A DNA stretch of 64,000 bases from Gnetum montanum (taxonomy: Eukaryota > Streptophyta > Gnetopsida > Gnetales > Gnetaceae). The translations under genes and the position numbers were made by a program. The stretch is from contig MNCI01021000.1 of NCBI GenBank assembly GCA_015680685.1, positions 62,887 to 126,886 on the forward strand, given 5' to 3'. Under the pieces are notes generated by a model, which had not been told where the DNA came from, made no database searches, and saw nothing but the letters and a program-made list of their open reading frames with translations. Numbering within the stretch: position 1 is the stretch's first letter; every line of letters begins with the position of its first letter. Positions 9,811-21,725 of the stretch are shown piece by piece.

Positions 9811-11499
9811 CTACTAATTAGTGAGAAATGCTATATATCACAAATTGTAAGTCATATTTCGATGAAATTGGTACCATTAGAATCATCTTGGAGAGCACTA
9901 TATGTTAGACTTACAATAACTCCAATTTATAGAACCTATCCACAAAAGTAAGAAAATTATTCATTAGTTAAAAACCAATTAATAATTAACTACATGTTAA
10001 CATAAATTGTAACTATGCTTGTCCTTAGCTATGCCTTCAACTATTACTAGGATTTCCAAATTTTTTCTATTCTATTTTACTAGGGAATAATATAGTTAAG
10101 GCTACTAATATGGTTTGTAATTTGTTAGATGTTGAGGATTTGCATATCTCAAAACTTCTAGTTATTAAAGTTACCATTTTTTTCATTTTAAAGACTACTC
10201 AATGCAAGGACCTCATAGTACATTGATGTACTATTTACAGTCTCTAGGAATGTTCTATTTCAAAAATGATTTTTTGGAAGTTTAGTGATTACTCTTACTA
10301 TTGTACAAACTATTTTGTGTTTTCCTACTGGGGAAGATCCTTTTGCAAAAGAGAAATGTCTAATTATCTTTCTCATTTCACTTTTATTCAAAAGGAGTTT
10401 TATGAAGTTTTTTTTAATAAAAAAATTGATTTTCAAGTATTTCTATTTATAAATAGACATATTGCATGAAAATAATTTAAATCACTTAACTATAAAATGT
10501 TGATGAATGAACATGGAATTGAAGGAAATATAACAATGGAAAATGTATTAATGGGATTTGTGGATACACTATTAATGACCTTGGATTATCTTCCTATAAC
10601 ACTTATGACCTTAGAGATAATCTAATGTTGCCACCATAGTTACACCATTAGAACAATGAAGTGATCAGTCCCTTCTTGTCCTACTTCACTCAGCTCTTGT
10701 CACTTACAAATTTAGCTCTGTAACTTCATGATAATATGAACTCTAAGCCCAACCTTAAGTGTTAAGGTTAAATCCTTCCTCAAGGGGTATTGTAAATAGT
10801 TACAATTTCTCAAAATGAAGCACCCCTCCTTTTGATGGCTAATTACATGATTAATAGTACAATTCCAACCTTAACAAGGGATGGGATGTTATAGCTTTAA
10901 CTCTCATATTCTATTGGAGCAGGGTAACTTTGATTTAATTTAGCCCTTCCAAAACTCACTAAATCTAGATATTATAAAAGATTATTCAATTTTCTAGAAA
11001 ATAAGAAAACTAGCTATCTTTAATTAATTCAAAGAAGATTATAAATTATAGTGATTCCACAACACACAATCAACACACTTAATGACATTGTAGAGCATGA
11101 GGCTCTATAACCATACAATGATTAATCTTAATGCAAGGAACAATCAAACTAGATCTCTCCTACACCTAAGATTGAGATCCAATCCCAACACATACAGTAA
11201 GAGCTATAATGGTCAAACACATAATTGATCATAGAGATGCACATTCACTCATGCACTCTCTCTTAACAAACTCTCATGTGCTCAATTCTCCATATGCCAA
11301 AACATAAAAATAGAAATAATGTTTATCAAATTTAAGATAGAAACCCTAGGGAAACCTTTCCCATTATCAAATTAAAGATTATTGGTTGTTTCCATCTTAT
11401 TCTTATCTTTTCCAATTATTTCCAAACTTAGAACAGCCAAATTGTAACTTTTCTTAGCCATACAACATTCAAGAGTTATTTAAGAGATATTTATGCTTG
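9811..11499. other. No gene seen
   Basis: AT-rich intergenic sequence after element A. The open frame at 10266-10469 is Phe/Tyr-rich, has no motif and looks like a by-product of composition. Confidence 0.5.
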
Positions 11500-11702
11500 G
11501 CTAGACACATTCTAATGGGATGAGATGTCTCCTCCTAGGCAAAGACCTCTTCCTAGAGATGTCTCATATCTAGGAGAGATGTCTCCATAGAGACATCTCC
11601 TATCTGGTAGAGATGTTTATCCAAATAAGTCTTATGATAGGAGAAGATGTCTTCTCATCTAATAAGACATCTCCTCATGATACAACATCGTTCCTATAAA
11701 TG
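11500..11702 (+). promoter_or_regulatory. AGATGTCT palindrome cluster with TATA box
   Basis: Between 11523 and 11690, AGATGTCT and its complement AGACATCT recur about eight times, including the palindrome AGATGTCTC-CATA-GAGACATCT at 11577-11598. TATAAATG follows at 11695-11702. The layout resembles the U3 region of an LTR with enhancer repeats just upstream of the TATA box. No paired LTR was found in the window. Similar motifs occur in the copia-like LTR at 56590-56780. Confidence 0.45.
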
Positions 11703-12099
11703 GAACATCTACTATTCATGCCTAGCTTTCAACCTATATGTCTTCTTGATCTTTAATATGTCTTTCTAGCTTCTTGAAACTTATAATCAATCACTAGTAG
11801 GGATGAAAATGGACTTGGAAGAGGTGTCTCTACATCATTTATGCAATTATCTATCTTTTTTGTTATTAATGTCTTCGTTTTTATTTTTGTCATGGTTTCA
11901 TCATAATTTCTTTTACTTCATTATCATTCAATTATTTTATTTTAATTTTTAGTTATTCTTACCATGATCATTTATTTGTTAAGGGTTCTATACCTAATGT
12001 AATACTCTCTAACCTATGACCAAGAAGTAGGATATTACAAGCTAATATTATATGATATATTTGATCATTTTCTCATTTCATATTTTTATTCTAGCCTTG
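11703..12099. other. No gene seen; possible LTR remainder
   Basis: T-rich sequence downstream of the TATA box; could be the R/U5 part of a solo LTR, but there is no partner to define it. Confidence 0.3.
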
Positions 12100-14640
12100 A
12101 TAAGTACTAGAGATGGATATAATCATGGTAGCAAGGTAGATGTTAGGCCTAACAACCAAACACCATTACCTGATATCATTCTCAATCACACATAAGAGCA
12201 AGCAACTAATCCTCAAGTGAAGACTATTACTTCCACTCCTAATTCGACCATGAATGAAGAAATTAGTCAATTGGATATGAATTGTTATCTATTTTAAGTT
12301 GTTTGTTAGCATATAGAAAAGAATTTAAACATGTTATTGATGTTTGTTACTTTGGGAAGTGATAGAAATGACAAACAAATAATGGAACATTAGCTTATAT
12401 AGAAATTTCTTAAGTTGGAAATACCTATCTTCTAGAATGAGAAGGATTCTGCTACAAAGATCTTCAAGGTGATGGGTTATACTTCCATGTAGTAAACTTG
12501 ACAAGCAACCTACCAGCTTAGTGGTTCCACTAGTCATTAGTAGGATAACCAAGAGAAGGTACATCATTAAGAGAAATATGATGTTCATTGGAGAGTCTTA
12601 TTACTTGATTTCAATGAGTAATATATTCCTTTGAAGCATGTGAAGGCTAAACAAATGAGCTTTATCACTTCTATCAAGAAATGGAACTATGATGGAGTAC
12701 AATTACAAGTTTTTAAGGTAGAGAATATATGTGCCTCACATAAATTATGATAAAAATTCTAGAGAAATCCATTTCATCCATGGTATTTTTGTATCCATTA
12801 AGAAACATTTTATTCCCCTTCATCTTTAGACATATGATAATGCATGTGTTTGTGCAATGGACCTAGAACATGGTTAGTTGGCAAAAGTAGCATGATGCAA
12901 TCATTATTAGAAGAGGAAACAAATATCTTTCAAGAAGTCTAGTATATCCAAGTGGGTCTAGGTATCTAGATTTGTTATCTAACAATGGTAACATTATTTG
13001 TCAAGTTATGGAGAAATTCATGAAACCATTACTTACCATGCTTGTCAAATACTTGGCCTCTTTTAAAATGAATATTCCAATTGTTGCAACTGTGTCTAGG
13101 TAGCTAATAATAACTTCAGTTTTTTAAAGCATTCAAGCATCAAAGACACTCAACTGGATAATAGACTAGTAGGTGATTAGGATAGTGCTAGGATGCATGG
13201 ACATATATATGCTTTGAATGACCAACTAGTTTATGTGTAGCCAAACATTGTAATGGAGACAAGCTGTATCATTTTAGATTTTGTAATTTTGATTCTCTTT
13301 GATCTTGGTATCATTTATTCGTTTAATGATAAATAGACAATTAGATGTTTGAATATGGAGATTTAGTTTCTTGTTCAAGAGCTTTCCATTAGTATTGTTG
13401 GTGATAGTATGCTTGCTATGAATCAAGTCTTTATATCTATATCTCTAATGATTTAGGATGTCTCTTGGCATAGCTATCTTTGTATGTTTGATTATTTAGA
13501 ATATCTATTGTAATATATTTGGATAAAAATCCATTACCAACATGGTTATACTTTTCTTAATATTTGTTATTTTCCCCTAGAGAAGCTATACCCTACAATA
13601 ATGCAAGTCTATTTAAAGATTATCCTTTTCAACATTTAGAAATAAATATTAGAGATTTTAGAATATATGGAGCTATTTTTGTTTCTAAAGATTTTAATGC
13701 TAGAGTGGACTCATAGCAAACTAAACTTATTTAGTGGTAGTGTGATAATGGTGGCATACGCATTGATGCAGATCATTCTTGGCTTCAACACTATGAAGAA
13801 ATCAATATTAATAAAATGGAACAAGAACTTTTAGAATGGACAAAGGTTCTGGATCTTCTTATTTGCAATGATCTTAAAAGGTTTTGACATATGGCATCAT
13901 TCACTTTTACAGGACCTTATAATAACTTTCATGTTTATTTGCTTTTATCCTCTAATACAAATAGTTAGTATATTACAAAATTTAATGTAGGTGACAAGTT
14001 GGTGAAATCATGTTATCATCATTTAGACATTTTGTTATAAATCAATGTGTTTTGTGATGTTAAAAAGAAAAAGAAAAAGAAAATATACCAAATGCAAATA
14101 ACATCAAAGGCCAAAAAAAAAATATAAGGAGGCGATAAAAAATCACTAGAATATTAAAGGACATGTTAAGGAGTTGGAGAAAATATTAATAGGGTAGCTA
14201 AACAAGTTACTAATGATTACAAGACTCGTGCTTCAAAAAATTAGTTTGATGATGATTGTGTGTAGGCTAGTAGGGACATTAAAATACCTAATAAAAATCA
14301 AAGAAAAAATTTGATCAAGCAATATAAATGATTAATTAGGAAAAAGAAGGGGAATTTTTACAATGATAATAGGAGCATTTTTCATACATTATTAAAAAGG
14401 AGTCCAAAATATTTTAGAAATATTTCCAGTGCAAAGTTTCTCCATTACTTACTTTCTCTCTTCATAAAATTTATACATTCTATAATAATCTCTTTTTAAC
14501 AGAAGCCGCTAATTACTATTTTAACACGTGATGATTTTATTCAATTTCTTTGAATGAAGTAACATAAGGCATTAATAGATTGGTAACTAGACAAGTTGTT
14601 GATTATAATGACTTGAATGCTAACTTAATTAAATGAATAG
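12100..14640 (+). mobile_element. LINE-like non-LTR retrotransposon fragment (endonuclease region)
   Basis: The best part is about 13560-14040. VSKDFNARVD at 13681-13710 matches the GDFN motif of LINE apurinic-type endonucleases with the first Gly lost. It is followed by DNGGIRIDADHSWLQHYEE, a DLLICNDL block and FTFTGPYNN, corresponding to the usual N..G..L, L.I.N and FT.. positions. Downstream (14040-14520) is Lys-rich with FYNDNRSIFHTLLKRSPKYF, like the linker before RT. No RT motif is visible before the PPR island begins. Many stops and frame changes show it is dead. The 5' limit is uncertain. Confidence 0.55.
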
Positions 14641-14689
14641 GAACTTCTATTTATAAATAAGTTTTTTATTAATTAAATTTGACTATGAA

Positions 14690-15490
14690 GAATGACTTGA
14701 ATTACATTTTGACCCTTTCATCGAACAGACTGTACAAGGTTATAGCACCCAAAAATAAATATAGTTCATGGCATCCTTCACATATCCGTGAATTGTCCTG
14801 CTGCACTTTGCACTTCTTTCTCATCATGACTCAGGTTTGCACTGGCGTCATTACAGCAACGGCTGTCCATGGAGGCAGATACATTGGCCAAGAGCACATA
14901 ATTTCCATAGTAATGTGGCTGCAACAACGCAAGATGTTGCGTGAGGAGCTTAGCCATGTGTAAGTTCCTGTGAAAACAGCACGCAGCAAGAATGTGCTAG
15001 ATGATAGCATTAGGCCTCATGGGCATCCTGGCAATCAAATGTCGAGCTTGATCCAACCTACCATGGCGGCCCACAAGATTTATCATCAGCGCATAATGTT
15101 GCAGAAAGGCGCTATGCCCTAATCTGCACTCATTCAGCGGAAATATGTGCATCCTTGCTTGAGAGAGATGCAATTGATGCAGGCACGCAACAAGTCCAAG
15201 AATGTAATCCCATACGACACAAGCACAAATTTTTCCTCTTCTCTTTGTTTTGCTTTCCATTGCTCCATTTTCGTTACCACAAACCAAAAACTAGCAGCAT
15301 TAATACTAATAATAATAATAGTGCTGATGAAGTAATTGCGAAAAAGAAAAGCATAAAGTTGCATGCCATGTGCAAGGGCTGCCTAATTCGCAAAGGTTCT
15401 CACAAGAGCCAGAACCATCACACAGTTGAGCCTGGGCTTGATCTTGCAACCTTTTATTATGGATAACACATGCAGAGCGTGGCGACACTG
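14690..15490 (-). pseudogene. PPR protein pseudogene (PLS/E-type C-terminal part)
   Basis: On the minus strand, three adjacent frames each carry part of a pentatricopeptide repeat protein. The 5' part (about 15480-15300) reads LVRTFANLAALAHGMQLYAF, fitting the L..ACANL.AL..G.Q.HA repeat. The middle part (about 15210-15150) has GITFLDLLRACINCISLKQG. The 3' part has HYALMINLVGRHGRLDQARH, a stop at the usual Trp, and then AACCFHRNLHMAKLL and YYGNYVLLANV. These match the last PPR and E motifs. PPR proteins bind organellar RNA for editing or processing. Frameshifts and stops make this a pseudogene, and no DYW end was seen. Base composition is richer in CG than the flanks, suggesting host origin. 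Confidence 0.8.
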
Positions 15491-16042
15491 ATCACCACGC
15501 GGACTAGGCTTTTGATTGGCGTGACTCCTATGGTAGGGTTTCTAGGAGTGATCGAAGGTTTCATCGATCCAGAGATGTCTCCTCCGCATACACAAATGGT
15601 GGTGGCAGTTCCAAGTTTCGGTGATCCAGCGGATGTTCTCCTCAAAGCGTGACAATGCTAGCTTCAATGGCGGTAAGCCAGCAGGTGGCACACAAACATA
15701 GACACAGATGAGAATGCAGACAAAAGGGTGGATACGAATATGAAGATGAAGGCTAAAGCAGGGTTGATAGTAGATCTGCTGATGATAGCACATGCACTTG
15801 GCAGGTGCGAGAGCAGTGCCAATGGACAGAGCCTTTGTGTGCAGGCAGCTTCTCTACCATCAATATTGTTCAGCTGACACTACCAGCTATACAGGCTGTT
15901 ATCAAGGGCTTCCCTTGAACCATATTAATTATAATATGTTCCCCAATTTCCACTTTGCCTGGCCTGTCTTTGTTAGCCAAATTTACTTTCTTGTTTGCTT
16001 GTCTTAGTCTTTCAATAGTTTGTTGCTTGCAAGGAGGGAGAT
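15491..16042. other. CG-retaining sequence next to PPR pseudogene, no gene recognised
   Basis: Contains several short open frames on both strands (for example 15542-15793 minus and 15470-15652 plus) but none with a family motif. Composition matches the PPR pseudogene, so it may be the upstream part of that gene beyond recognition. The purine tract GGAGGGAGATA ends just before 16043. Confidence 0.4.
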
Positions 16043-17515
16043 ATGTTAATTTCTATATGATGCACAAAGCTTTCATCACCAAAAAAAAATTATCATTTAT
16101 AAAGGAAATTTATCTCCAATATAAATTATAATATCTATGGTACTTATAACTAACTACCATGATGGTTGTAACTTCCCCCATAGTGGTTGTAACCGAATTT
16201 TAATTCTCTATGATGTTGTAACCACCAAATAGGATACTTAGCAACCATACCTATTTTCTCTATGATAGTTACAACTAACTTCGATGGTGATTACAACTAA
16301 CTTCGATGGTGGTTACAACTAACCTTAATCTTCCATGATGATCGTAACTACCATGAAGCCACTATAAAAAGAGCTTCCAGGGTAGAAAAGGTGGGGAATT
16401 GGAGGGAAGATCAAGAAAAATATTGAAGATTGTAAAGCATGGCTTATTAAAGGCATTAATTTAGTTGCTTGCTTTAATCTTGTGAATTCTTTTCTTCCTA
16501 TTTTGTTTTAGTTTCTTAACTAATGGTTTAGATTGTATCATGCTTGACATTTAATTTTAGTATTTTTTAGATTGTTTTTATAGCATTATTTTTGTCGAAT
16601 ACAAGACTTCTATTAGGTTTTCCATATAATAGCTTATGTTGTCTTAAAAAAGCATCTTGAACAATTTTATAATAATGTCTTATGGAAATTACCTATTTGA
16701 GTATAGATGATCTAGAAAATCTTTGATATTTTAAGATGACTAAAATAACTTCATCTTTTAAACGTTTATTGCCTTAATATTTCAATCTTGAAATTGTCAA
16801 ATTTTTCTGAAAGCTCTATTATTTGCAATCCTTGACAATTATTAACTATCCAAATAAAAGATTGTACTTTGTCATTTACAAAGCATTTTGTTAGTTAACT
16901 AAAAGTGTCTTTTATGAAATTGCTTGTTGAGCTTAGAGGGTTTGGGATTCGTAATATTTAGATTGAATTGGAATAACTTTAATGTGAAGTGTTTCTTCAT
17001 GTTAATTTATCTCGTTTAAATGTTTGATATTTCACACAAATCTACCTTGTTTTCTTTTTTTAAAAATCCATTAAACCTCACTCTATTTTTAGTTTTCTTA
17101 TGGAATTTTCTCTCTAGGAAACTTTAGGAGTAGATTAGCAGAATTGTGGTCAAGCATTTTTGTGAAATTTTATCTATTTCAAGTAGCATACTATAAGAAC
17201 TATATAGACCATGTGACTTAACAAAATAGGAATTTTGATAACTCATAGTATTTAACAAAGTTAGCTAATTTGTTTTATGATAGCCAATTATACTTTTATA
17301 CACAAACCTAAGTATTACAATATTCACAATAGCAAACACACACTCATGCTTAGTATGTTCTATAACCATTGAGTTTATTTGAAGGTATCTGGGCCTTGGT
17401 GTTGCCAGAGATCAATAAGCACCTAAACCTTGTTTGGCGTAACACCTTCATTTCCTATGACCGCAAAGCTGTGGGACTAAAGGTCAAATGTTGGTAGTCC
17501 CAAATGGTTGCCAAC
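16043..17515 (+). repeat. LTR of element B1
   Basis: The left end is placed at TGTTAATTTC after a purine tract. The right end lies near GGTTGCCAACA before the primer-binding-like motif. From about 16409 onwards it aligns with the other family B copies, e.g. GAAAATCTTTGATATTTT and CATTTACAAAGCATTTTG. The U3 part upstream of 16400 is not shared with the copies at 24 and 26 kb, so the left end is the weaker one. Confidence 0.6.
16150..16370 (+). promoter_or_regulatory. U3 repeats and TATA box of LTR B1
   Basis: Multiple direct and inverted copies of a GATGGTTGTAACTA-like motif lie upstream of TATAAAAA (16363-16370). Two units of 22 bp (16276-16297 and 16298-16319) are perfect except for one base. 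This is typical of enhancer repeats in a retrotransposon U3. Confidence 0.55.
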
Positions 17516-17523
17516 AATTATTT

Positions 17524-17540
17524 TGGCACTAGAAGAAGGG
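17524..17540 (+). other. Primer-binding-like motif of B1
   Basis: TGGCACTAGAAGAAGGG follows the LTR end. The same motif, consensus TGGYGCTAGAAGGAGGGCC, follows LTRs of two other families in this window. Confidence 0.5.
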
Positions 17541-18795
17541 TAAGAACATTTGCTACCTAAGTTCATTACATTCAAAAAGATTAATAGTCTTAGCACACCA
17601 ATAGGTTTTTTTGGTGTTAGGAGGGCTTAAAAGAAAAGTAGCTATTATTTTAAGTTAATGATCAAACAAACTAATAGTTTAGAAGATTTCAAAGGTTCTA
17701 AAGAAATTTCTGATTATAAGACAACCTATTCATCAGAAGAAGAACGAAAAAAGGTTTTTAAGTTTGGAACAAGCAGTGGAGTAAAAACTCGATGGATAAA
17801 AAGTTCACCTTTTCTATTTGGTTTATGAATCTATAGGAGAAGTTTGAAGAAATATAAGAGTTCAACAATCAAAAGGAATTTTAATAGGATGACAAATCCA
17901 CAACCAGTGAATCCTTGGCAAAGAATACATTCACTTATGTAAGTTAGCTTTAGCTCACCCAAATATTCAACACCAATACCAAGCTTGTAGGTTGTTTGTA
18001 GAAAATTTGAAGGATATGGCTCAAATTTGGTATTCAAACTTGCTAACCAATAGCATCACAAGTTGGGATGATATGAAAAGTCTTTTCTTAATCTAGTTTG
18101 GTAATTAATTAGATTGACAGCAATTGTACTATGGGCTAGTACAAGCTATGCAAGGAATTAGAGAGTCAATTAGGGATTTGAACATTAAATTTTAACAAAT
18201 TTGTGGGCTCTTTCAAAGACAATATAGACCATTAGATGAAATACTTAGAGACACTTATCTTAAGGTTATGAATCCCAATATTTTAGTCTAGTTAAGCAGA
18301 ACTCCAAACTTGCTAATGATGAATGACTACTTTAGTGAAGTTATACAGTTAAAAAAATAGCTAAATTTGAATAATGAAGAAATCATCACAAGTCAAAAAT
18401 TGGAAGAGAAAATTCAAATTCCTATGCAAGATTTTGCCCAAACTAAAGCATTACCAGGACCATCTTGTATTAAGATAGAGAAAGAGTTAGAAAGTAGAGA
18501 ATTGGAAAAAGGACAAATAATGAGAGACTCATCCATCAAAGTAATGAAACTAGAAAAATCTTTGAAAAAGGTTAAAATTAAGGAAGAAAAGAAAAATAGA
18601 AAACATAAACATCAAGACACTAAGTTAGTAGATGATAAGGATGATAGTGATCTTTCTATGTCCAACTTCCTCAATATTGAATCTAATAATGAGCTATTTA
18701 GTGTTCATTATGCAAGAAAATGTTTTGAGAATGGATCTATTGATACCTCTTATCTAACAAGTTTTGAAGAGGATGTATTGTCAAATGAAGAGTGA
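17541..18795 (+). pseudogene. gag remnant of element B1
   Basis: Capsid-type region: LKDMAQIWYSNLLTNSITSW (about 18013-18072) matches the retrotransposon gag core (L.G.A..WY..L...SI.SW..L). It is followed by AMQGIRESIRDLNIKF and, after stops, a 142-codon open stretch at 18367-18795. That stretch is very rich in Lys and Glu, for example KSLKKVKIKEEKKNRKHKHQ, and then acidic (VDDKDDSDLS). This is the hydrophilic gag tail. Its ATG is only the first in frame after a TAG, not a true start. There is no canonical zinc knuckle. The frame breaks several times, so it is non-functional. Confidence 0.65.
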
Positions 18796-19820
18796 TAACA
18801 ATGAAGAAAAAAGATATAGCTTGCAATTAAAAGAAAAATTAACCACTTTCAAGCCTCCAAATGTCAATTCTGATCAAACTACTAAGAGGAAGGTTTTTGA
18901 GCTAAGTGAAAGAGAGAAAAAGAAAAGTAAAGAAGATCAAGTAAAGTAAAGTACTCAAAATAAATCTTTTAATAAATGGATGAAGAAACCAAGCTTTTAT
19001 GGAGATGGAGAATATAATTTTATTGAGGATCATAAACATGTCAAGGCAAATATTAGTATTTATCAATTATTGTAAATATGAGATTAGTAAAGAAGCGGTT
19101 TAGAGCTTATTAAAGGTAGAATGAGAGATGGAGAATCAGAGTTAATCTATTTATCTAGCATTGATAAGACATCAAAAGCTATATATGATTGTGCTCCTCA
19201 TAAAGAAGGTCCTTCTTTTCTCTTGAAAATGAAGTTAAAAGACAAATATCTTTATAACTGCTAGTTTATTTTGGAGCTACATCTACTATCAAGCCATTAT
19301 CTAAATGCAAAAAATTTGGTTTGACTCCCAAAAAATCCAATAAAAATATTGTTCAAGTGGACAAAAGTAGAGTGAAGATTGTGGGTCAACTGCCTAATGT
19401 TCTATTGAAAATTTCTTCTATACCCTATATAAAAAGAAGAATAACTATTCAAGTAGCAGATATCCCAAATTCACATTGTCTTTTGTTAAGTTGAAGTTGG
19501 AGTAAAAATTTCTCAAGTTACATAGCAATAGATTACTCACATATGTGGATAACTTGGAAAGGGGAACCAAATCAAATTTACATATATAGTGAACCTTTGA
19601 TGATTGAAAACATTGCTTCAAATGGAAAAAATAAAGTTGATGAAACAAGCTCTTTTTGATCCAAAATTTGCACATTTTAAGAAGTTTGTAACTTTGAAAA
19701 AGAGGAATCTCAAGATAAGAGTGAGTGGGAATTATATTTTGGTGGTTCTTACAACTCCAAAGGTGCAAGAGCTAGAGTCATCCTAGTAAATGATGATTCT
19801 CCAAACCTTTTCAAGATAAT
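18796..19820 (+). pseudogene. Aspartic protease remnant of element B1
   Basis: The frame around 19265-19330 gives YFGATSTIKPLSKCKKFG, where a retrotransposon protease has (I/V)D(S/L)GATS. The catalytic Asp codon is now Tyr. It continues KIVGQLPNVLLKISS and ITIQVADIPNSHCLLLS, a good match to the flap and the second hydrophobic part with the ILG-like segment. It follows gag in the expected order. A further open piece around 19604-19786 is likely the linker to RT, which is absent. Confidence 0.6.
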
Positions 19821-20010
19821 TCCTCTACCTTTTCCTTGCACTAAAAACAAGGTCAAATATGAAGCATTGAGTATTGGAATTAAAAAAAACATTTGAAAAA
19901 TTGAAAGAGATAGTTTTTGATAATAATACTACAAAGGATAATGTGAGAACTGAAGAAATGGGAGCACTAATAAAACAAGATGAATAGACGAAAGCTTGGG
20001 ATTCATAGAC

Positions 20011-21725
20011 TTAAGATAAGTATCTCTAATAATTTTATCTTATGGTCTATATTGTCTTTGAAAGAGTGCATAAATTCATTGAAATGTAATGTTGAAATTT
20101 CTCCTTAACTCTTTAAATCCTTCCTTAGCTTATACTAATCCATAGTACAATTTTTCATCTAATATATTTCCAAAATGGACCAAGAAAAGGCTTTTCATAT
20201 CATTCCAACTTGTAATGTTGTTGCTTGACATGTTTGAATACTAGATTTATGTCATATCCTTTAAATTTTTTACGAACAACCTATAGCCTTGTTCTTGGTG
20301 TTGAATATTTGCACAAGCTAAAGCTAACTAAAATAGGTGAAGGTATTTTTCAGCCAAGTAATCTTTTCTAGGAATAAAAGGTTAAGGCAAATATTTGTAA
20401 GCTACTTCAAGAATACCATTGTAGTTTTGAAACCTTAATGGTGTCACTCCTTGTCAAGAGTTAACTTGTTGTGGATTTTCCATCTTATTAGGATTCCTTT
20501 TGATCCTTGAACTCTTATATTTCTTTAGACTTCTCGTATAGACTGATAAACCACATAGAAGAGGTGAACTTCTTAGCCTTATAGTCTTAACTTCAATACT
20601 TATCCCAAACTTAAAAACCTTTTTCTATTCTTCCTCTGATGAATAATTGGTCTTATAATCAAAAACTTCTTTAGGACTTTTGAAATCCTCTAAGCAACCA
20701 ATTTGTTTGGTTATTAACTCAAAATGATGGCTAATTTCCTTACAAGCCCTCTTTCAAGCATCAAAGAGAACTTTTGGTGCACTAGGACTATCAAGCTCTT
20801 TGAAGGTAATGAACTTAGATAACAAATTTTCTTGCCCTCTTTCTAGTGTCAAGAAGAACTATTGGCAACTATTTGGAATTGCCAACATTTTTCCTTGGTC
20901 TTGTGACTAAGATCACAAGAAACAAAGGTGTTCCTTCAAACTTAAGTTTAGGTGTTTTTTCGTCTATACAAACATCACAACCCATATACCTCCAAATAAA
21001 CTTAGTGGTAATAGCGTGAACTAAGCGTAAATGTGTATTTGTTGTTATGAATGTTGAAATGGTTGGCTTTGTATATAAAACTATAACTAGCTATAATAAA
21101 ATAAATTTAGCTAATCTTGTTGAATAGTATGAGTCATTAAAGATTCTTATTTTGTCAAGTCACTTAGTCTATATTGTCCCTATAGTATGTTACTTAAAAC
21201 AAATAAAATTTCATGAAAATGCTTAAGCATAATTTTATAAAAATCTACTCCTAATTTTTAATGGAGAGAAAGATCTATATGAAAATTAGAAATAGAGTAA
21301 GACTCAATGGATTTTAAAAGAAAAAAGAAAAGAATGCAAATTTGTGTGAAATCTCAAACATTTAAGAGAGATAAATTAAACATGAGGAAATACTTCAAAA
21401 TAAAGCTATACCAATTCAATCTAAAGTGTTAACCATCTAAGCTCAATAAGAAATTTTGTAAAAGAAAATCTTATTAATTTACCAAAATGCTTTGCAAATG
21501 ACAAAATACACACTATTATTTGGCTAGTTAAATAGCTATCAAAAATTGCAAATAATAGAGCTATCAAAAAGGATTTAATAATTTCAAGATTGAAACATCA
21601 AGGAAAAGACTTTAAAAATTGAAGCTATTTGAAGTCAACTTAAAATATCAAAGATTTTCTATACCCTCTAAACTCAAGCAGACAATTTCATAAAAAAATT
21701 ACTATTAAATTGCCAAAGATGCTTT
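20011..21725 (-). mobile_element. Inverted partial copy of element B (gag start and LTR)
   Basis: Read on the minus strand, this repeats 16640-18262 in the same order: LTR body (21725 down to about 20940), LTR end, then the gag start down to 20011. Matching landmarks include GGTCTATATTGTCTTTGAAAG (20051-20071) against the complement of about 18207-18227. Identity looks like roughly 75-85 percent, so the copies are old. The LTR is truncated at its 5' side at 21725, where the next CG-richer sequence begins. Confidence 0.8.

Larger units (their letters stand above)
16043..20010 (+). mobile_element. Ty3/gypsy-like element B1, 5' part (LTR, gag, protease)
   Basis: A plus-strand LTR (16043-17515) is followed by a primer-binding-like motif, gag and protease remnants. 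There is no RT or integrase, and no 3' LTR in the same direction. At 20010 the sequence turns round and repeats the gag start and LTR on the minus strand. Family B LTR sequence recurs at 24232, 25951, 32529 and 38693. Confidence 0.7.

Noticed and set aside
15147-15466. Plus-strand open frames of 60-100 codons
   Set aside because: They overlap the PPR pseudogene on the opposite strand, which has clear motifs; these are shadows.
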